Positions 14,107-15,773 of a stretch of DNA of 15,773 nt are shown here, in pieces. How positions within the stretch are numbered: position 1 is the first letter of the stretch; each line of letters opens with the position of its first letter. Made by a program: the position numbers and the translations under genes. The notes beneath the pieces are model-generated. The model did not search any database and had not been told where the DNA came from. It saw only the letters and a list, made by a program, of their open reading frames with translations. Origin of the DNA: Chloroflexia bacterium (lineage in GTDB: Bacteria; Chloroflexota; Chloroflexia; Thermomicrobiales; JALYUS01); assembly GCA_025928215.1 (NCBI GenBank), contig JAICJW010000046.1:1-15773 (forward strand). The letters run 5' to 3'.

Positions 14107-15066
14107 TTAGTCCCCGTCACCCGCCGCTGTGGCGAGGGAGCGAATACCGACGGGCGTGCGCCACGCCTCGTACGCGGATGTCTGGCCGCGCACGACATCG
14201 TTGAAGAGCGCATCGAGCCGCTGCGTGACCGGGCCGATCTTGCCGGAGCCGACCTGATGATGGTCAATCATCGTCACGGGCGTCACTTCTGCCGCCGTAC
14301 CGGCGAAGAAGACCTCGTCCGCGACGTACAGTTCGGTCCGGTCCACGATCCGCTCCTGGACTTCGAGGCCGAATGACTCGCGGCAGAGGGTGATGAATGC
14401 ATCCCGCGTGATGCTTTCGAGGATGCCGCTCGTCAGGTCCGGCGTAATGACGACGTTGTCGCGCACGAAGAAGAGGCACGCACCCGGCCCTTCAGTGACA
14501 TGGCCGGCCGGATTGAGAATGATGGCGGTATCGTAGCCGTTCAGGCGGGCCTCGGTGCTCGCCAGCTGGCTATTCCGGTAGTTGGAGAGGTTCTTGACGC
14601 GCGGCGGCATCACGTCTTCGTTGATGCGGCGATAGGAGGAGATGCCCGCCGTCTGGCTCATGCCGGTGGTCAGATGTGATGGGTTCGGGTTCGTCGTGAT
14701 GAGAATGTCGGTATCACCGCCGCCGCGGAATGCGCCGCGTGTGGAGTTGCCGAAAAACGCCAGTGGGCGAATATAGGTGTCGGTTCGGCAATCATTCTCT
14801 CGCGCCAGGGTGATGCACGCCTCGATCAACGTGTCGCGGTCCCATCGGGGTTCCATGCGCATCAGCTTCATCGAGCGCATGAAGCGATCCATGTGTTCGG
14901 TCAGGCGGAAGATGAAGAGTTCGTCTTTTTCATCGTTCCGGTAGCCGCGAATACCCTCGAAGACCGCGCCGACCGAGGACCAGCCGATCTGCGTGACATG
15001 GACCGTGGCGTCTTCCCAATTGACCTGCTTGCCATTCCACCAGAGATGCTTTGGATGCTCGGCCAT
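14107..15066 (-). CDS. ilvE: Branched-chain amino acid aminotransferase (IlvE, class IV PLP)
   Basis: 319 aa, fold type IV aminotransferase that interconverts Leu, Ile and Val with their 2-keto acids using glutamate/2-oxoglutarate. Motifs: SVGAVFEGIRGY at 31-42, YIRPLAFFG at 98-106, PPRVKNLSNYRNSQLAS at 154-170 with PLP Lys158, GYDTAIILNPAGHVTEGPGACLFFV at 177-201 (Glu192 contacts the pyridine N), TPDLTSGILESITRD at 208-222, and DEVFFAGTAAEVTPV at 250-264. The start at 15066 matches the family N-terminus (WWNGKQVNWEDATVHV) and has GGAGGG 9 nt upstream. An upstream in-frame ATG at 15144 overlaps the predicted -10 box and has no Shine-Dalgarno. A D-amino-acid transaminase or aminodeoxychorismate lyase is much less likely given length and motifs. 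Confidence 0.94.
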   Translation of the reverse strand: MAEHPKHLWWNGKQVNWEDATVHVTQIGWSSVGAVFEGIRGYRNDEKDELFIFRLTEHMDRFMRSMKLMRMEPRWDRDTLIEACITLARENDCRTDTYIRPLAFFGNSTRGAFRGGGDTDILITTNPNPSHLTTGMSQTAGISSYRRINEDVMPPRVKNLSNYRNSQLASTEARLNGYDTAIILNPAGHVTEGPGACLFFVRDNVVITPDLTSGILESITRDAFITLCRESFGLEVQERIVDRTELYVADEVFFAGTAAEVTPVTMIDHHQVGSGKIGPVTQRLDALFNDVVRGQTSAYEAWRTPVGIRSLATAAGDGD

Positions 15067-15139
15067 CAGTCGTATCCCTCCATTGTATGCGCCGTTCTTT
15101 CGCCGCGCGGCGCGATGCGGTATCCTTGGTTGCATGCTC

Positions 15140-15148
15140 AGCATAGCA
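15140..15148 (-). promoter_or_regulatory. Extended -10 promoter of ilvE
   Basis: On the minus strand TGC directly precedes TATGCT (15145-15140), an extended -10 element; no good -35. Predicted start near 15133 places the ilvE ATG 67 nt downstream and excludes the upstream ATG at 15144. Confidence 0.5.
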
Positions 15149-15192
15149 CATCATTCTGACCGCCGAAACCCCCAATTGCGGCGCAAAACGTA

Positions 15193-15220
15193 CCAAAGGC
15201 ACCTAATTGGATGCCTTTGG
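15193..15220. repeat. Hairpin CCAAAGGCA / TGCCTTTGG upstream of ilvE
   Basis: Arms CCAAAGGCACC and GGATGCCTTTGG pair over 11 bp with one bulge around TAATT. On the minus strand TACGTTTTG follows, so it could be a weak terminator for the upstream solute-binding protein gene or a site near the ilvE promoter. Confidence 0.5.
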
Positions 15221-15270
15221 CTACGAAACGCTGGTATTTTTGGAGAATGACCAGTGAATTGGAGGTAAGG

Positions 15271-15327
15271 AACCTCTCCCCCGCCCAACCCCCTCTCCAT
15301 TGCGATGGAGAGGGGTGGGGAGAGGTT
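15271..15327. repeat. Nested inverted repeat, CCCCTCTCCAT family, after the solute-binding protein gene
   Basis: Inner stem CCCCTCTCCAT (15290-15300) / ATGGAGAGGGG (15305-15315) with a TGCG loop, stacked on an outer stem AACCTCTCCCC (15271-15281) / GGGGAGAGGTT (15317-15327). It begins 5 nt after the stop of the solute-binding protein gene. It shares CCCCTCTCCATTGC with the hairpin at 14057-14090, so it is a dispersed repeat. Confidence 0.75.
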
Positions 15328-15332
15328 TCCCC

Positions 15333-15773
15333 TTACTTCGCCGGATCGTGCGGGCTTGTGTCAGCGGCATAGACCGAATCCCAGAGCCGGACGAAGATAT
15401 TGGTGTTCATCACCACGTAGCCCTGCTTGTTCTTCGGCGTATTCTGCACCCACGGCTTGATCGCGTAGTTGTCCGTCCGCCAGTGGATCGGCATGTACGC
15501 CCATTGCGTCTGGATGCGCGTCTCCGCCTGATAGTAGAGGTCGAGCCGCTTCGCCTTGTCCGTCTCTGCCGCCGCCTTGATGCAGAGATCATCGAAGGTC
15601 GGATCGGTGTAACTCTGTCGCGCGGACCCCTTCGCGTGGTACGACCAGACCTGATAGTAGTTGTTGTGGGGATCGGGATAGTCCTGATACCAACGGTAAA
15701 GCATAAACTGCAGGTCGAGCGCGAAGCGGCGCGCATTCCAGACCTTCGTTTCCAGCGGCTCCAACTGGACATC
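15333..15773 (-). CDS. Family 5 ABC transporter substrate-binding protein, C-terminal 146 aa
   Basis: The frame is open to the window end, so only the C-terminal quarter or so of a roughly 550-600-aa extracellular solute-binding protein (DppA/OppA type) is present. Recognisable parts are LQFMLYRWYQDYPDPHNNYY (a family hallmark with DYPDP), SYTDPTFDDLCIKAAAETD, RLDLYYQAETRIQTQWAYMPIHW, and a C-terminal strand region ending in DPAK. Such proteins are lipoproteins delivering peptides, nickel or sugars to an ABC importer. Ligand and partner permease genes would be outside the window. Confidence 0.9.
   Translation of the reverse strand, partial: DVQLEPLETKVWNARRFALDLQFMLYRWYQDYPDPHNNYYQVWSYHAKGSARQSYTDPTFDDLCIKAAAETDKAKRLDLYYQAETRIQTQWAYMPIHWRTDNYAIKPWVQNTPKNKQGYVVMNTNIFVRLWDSVYAADTSPHDPAK

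Noticed and set aside
15067..15144. N-terminal extension of IlvE from an ATG at 15144
   Set aside because: The ATG overlaps the extended -10 box, has no SD, and the added residues are Arg-rich and unlike the family.
1..15773. CRISPR array, tRNA, rRNA, prophage or transposase genes
   Set aside because: No regularly spaced repeats, no cloverleaf or rRNA segments, and no such protein found by eye on either strand. A covariance-model scan could still reveal a missed structured RNA.

Overview
The window is about 60% G+C and gene-dense, with long unidirectional blocks. It looks like chromosomal core and near-core DNA from a Chloroflexota bacterium, plausibly class Thermomicrobia. That assignment is inference, from three things: a PASTA kinase beside an S2P protease, an F420-type flavin oxidoreductase beside an ECF41 sigma factor, and a YfhO-type membrane enzyme. 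There is no rRNA, no tRNA, no CRISPR array and no insertion sequence with a transposase. Twelve genes are clear and two very small genes are proposed.

Layout. 1-695 (-) is a truncated S2P (M50) membrane protease. Divergent from it, 943-2904 (+) is a PknB-like Ser/Thr kinase with three PASTA domains. 3074-4186 (+) is a divergent YchF-like P-loop NTPase. A 176-bp MITE-like inverted-repeat element (4187-4362) separates it from 4387-7535 (+), a translationally coupled pair made of a YfhO-like GT-C membrane protein and a YdjM-like membrane hydrolase. The next block is all on the minus strand, in transcription order: dxs (11901-10015), rsmG (9911-9135), an ECF41 sigma factor (9006-8113) and an F420-dependent Ddn-like oxidoreductase (8057-7560). 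12373-13746 (+) is a HemL-like class III aminotransferase ending in a strong bidirectional terminator. On the minus strand follow a 31-aa membrane peptide (13825-13920), ilvE (14107-15066), and the C-terminal part of a family 5 peptide-type solute-binding protein (15333-15773).

The most unusual item lies in the dxs/aminotransferase gap. At 12288-12099 (-) there is a complete miniature transcription unit: a near-consensus sigma-70 promoter, a 12-nt perfect anti-anti-Shine-Dalgarno match, a 16-codon ORF, a 13-bp hairpin overlapping the ORF end and its stop codon, and an intrinsic terminator with a GAAA tetraloop and seven T residues. dxs has its own good promoter downstream, so the unit may be a free-standing small mRNA or regulatory RNA rather than only a leader. 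I do not recognise it.

Functionally the window combines envelope signalling and proteolysis (kinase, S2P), translation-linked housekeeping (YchF, RsmG), isoprenoid precursor synthesis (Dxs), branched-chain amino acid metabolism (IlvE), and a sigma factor/oxidoreductase cassette typical of ECF41 loci. Intergenic spaces are rich in hairpins from at least three repeat families.
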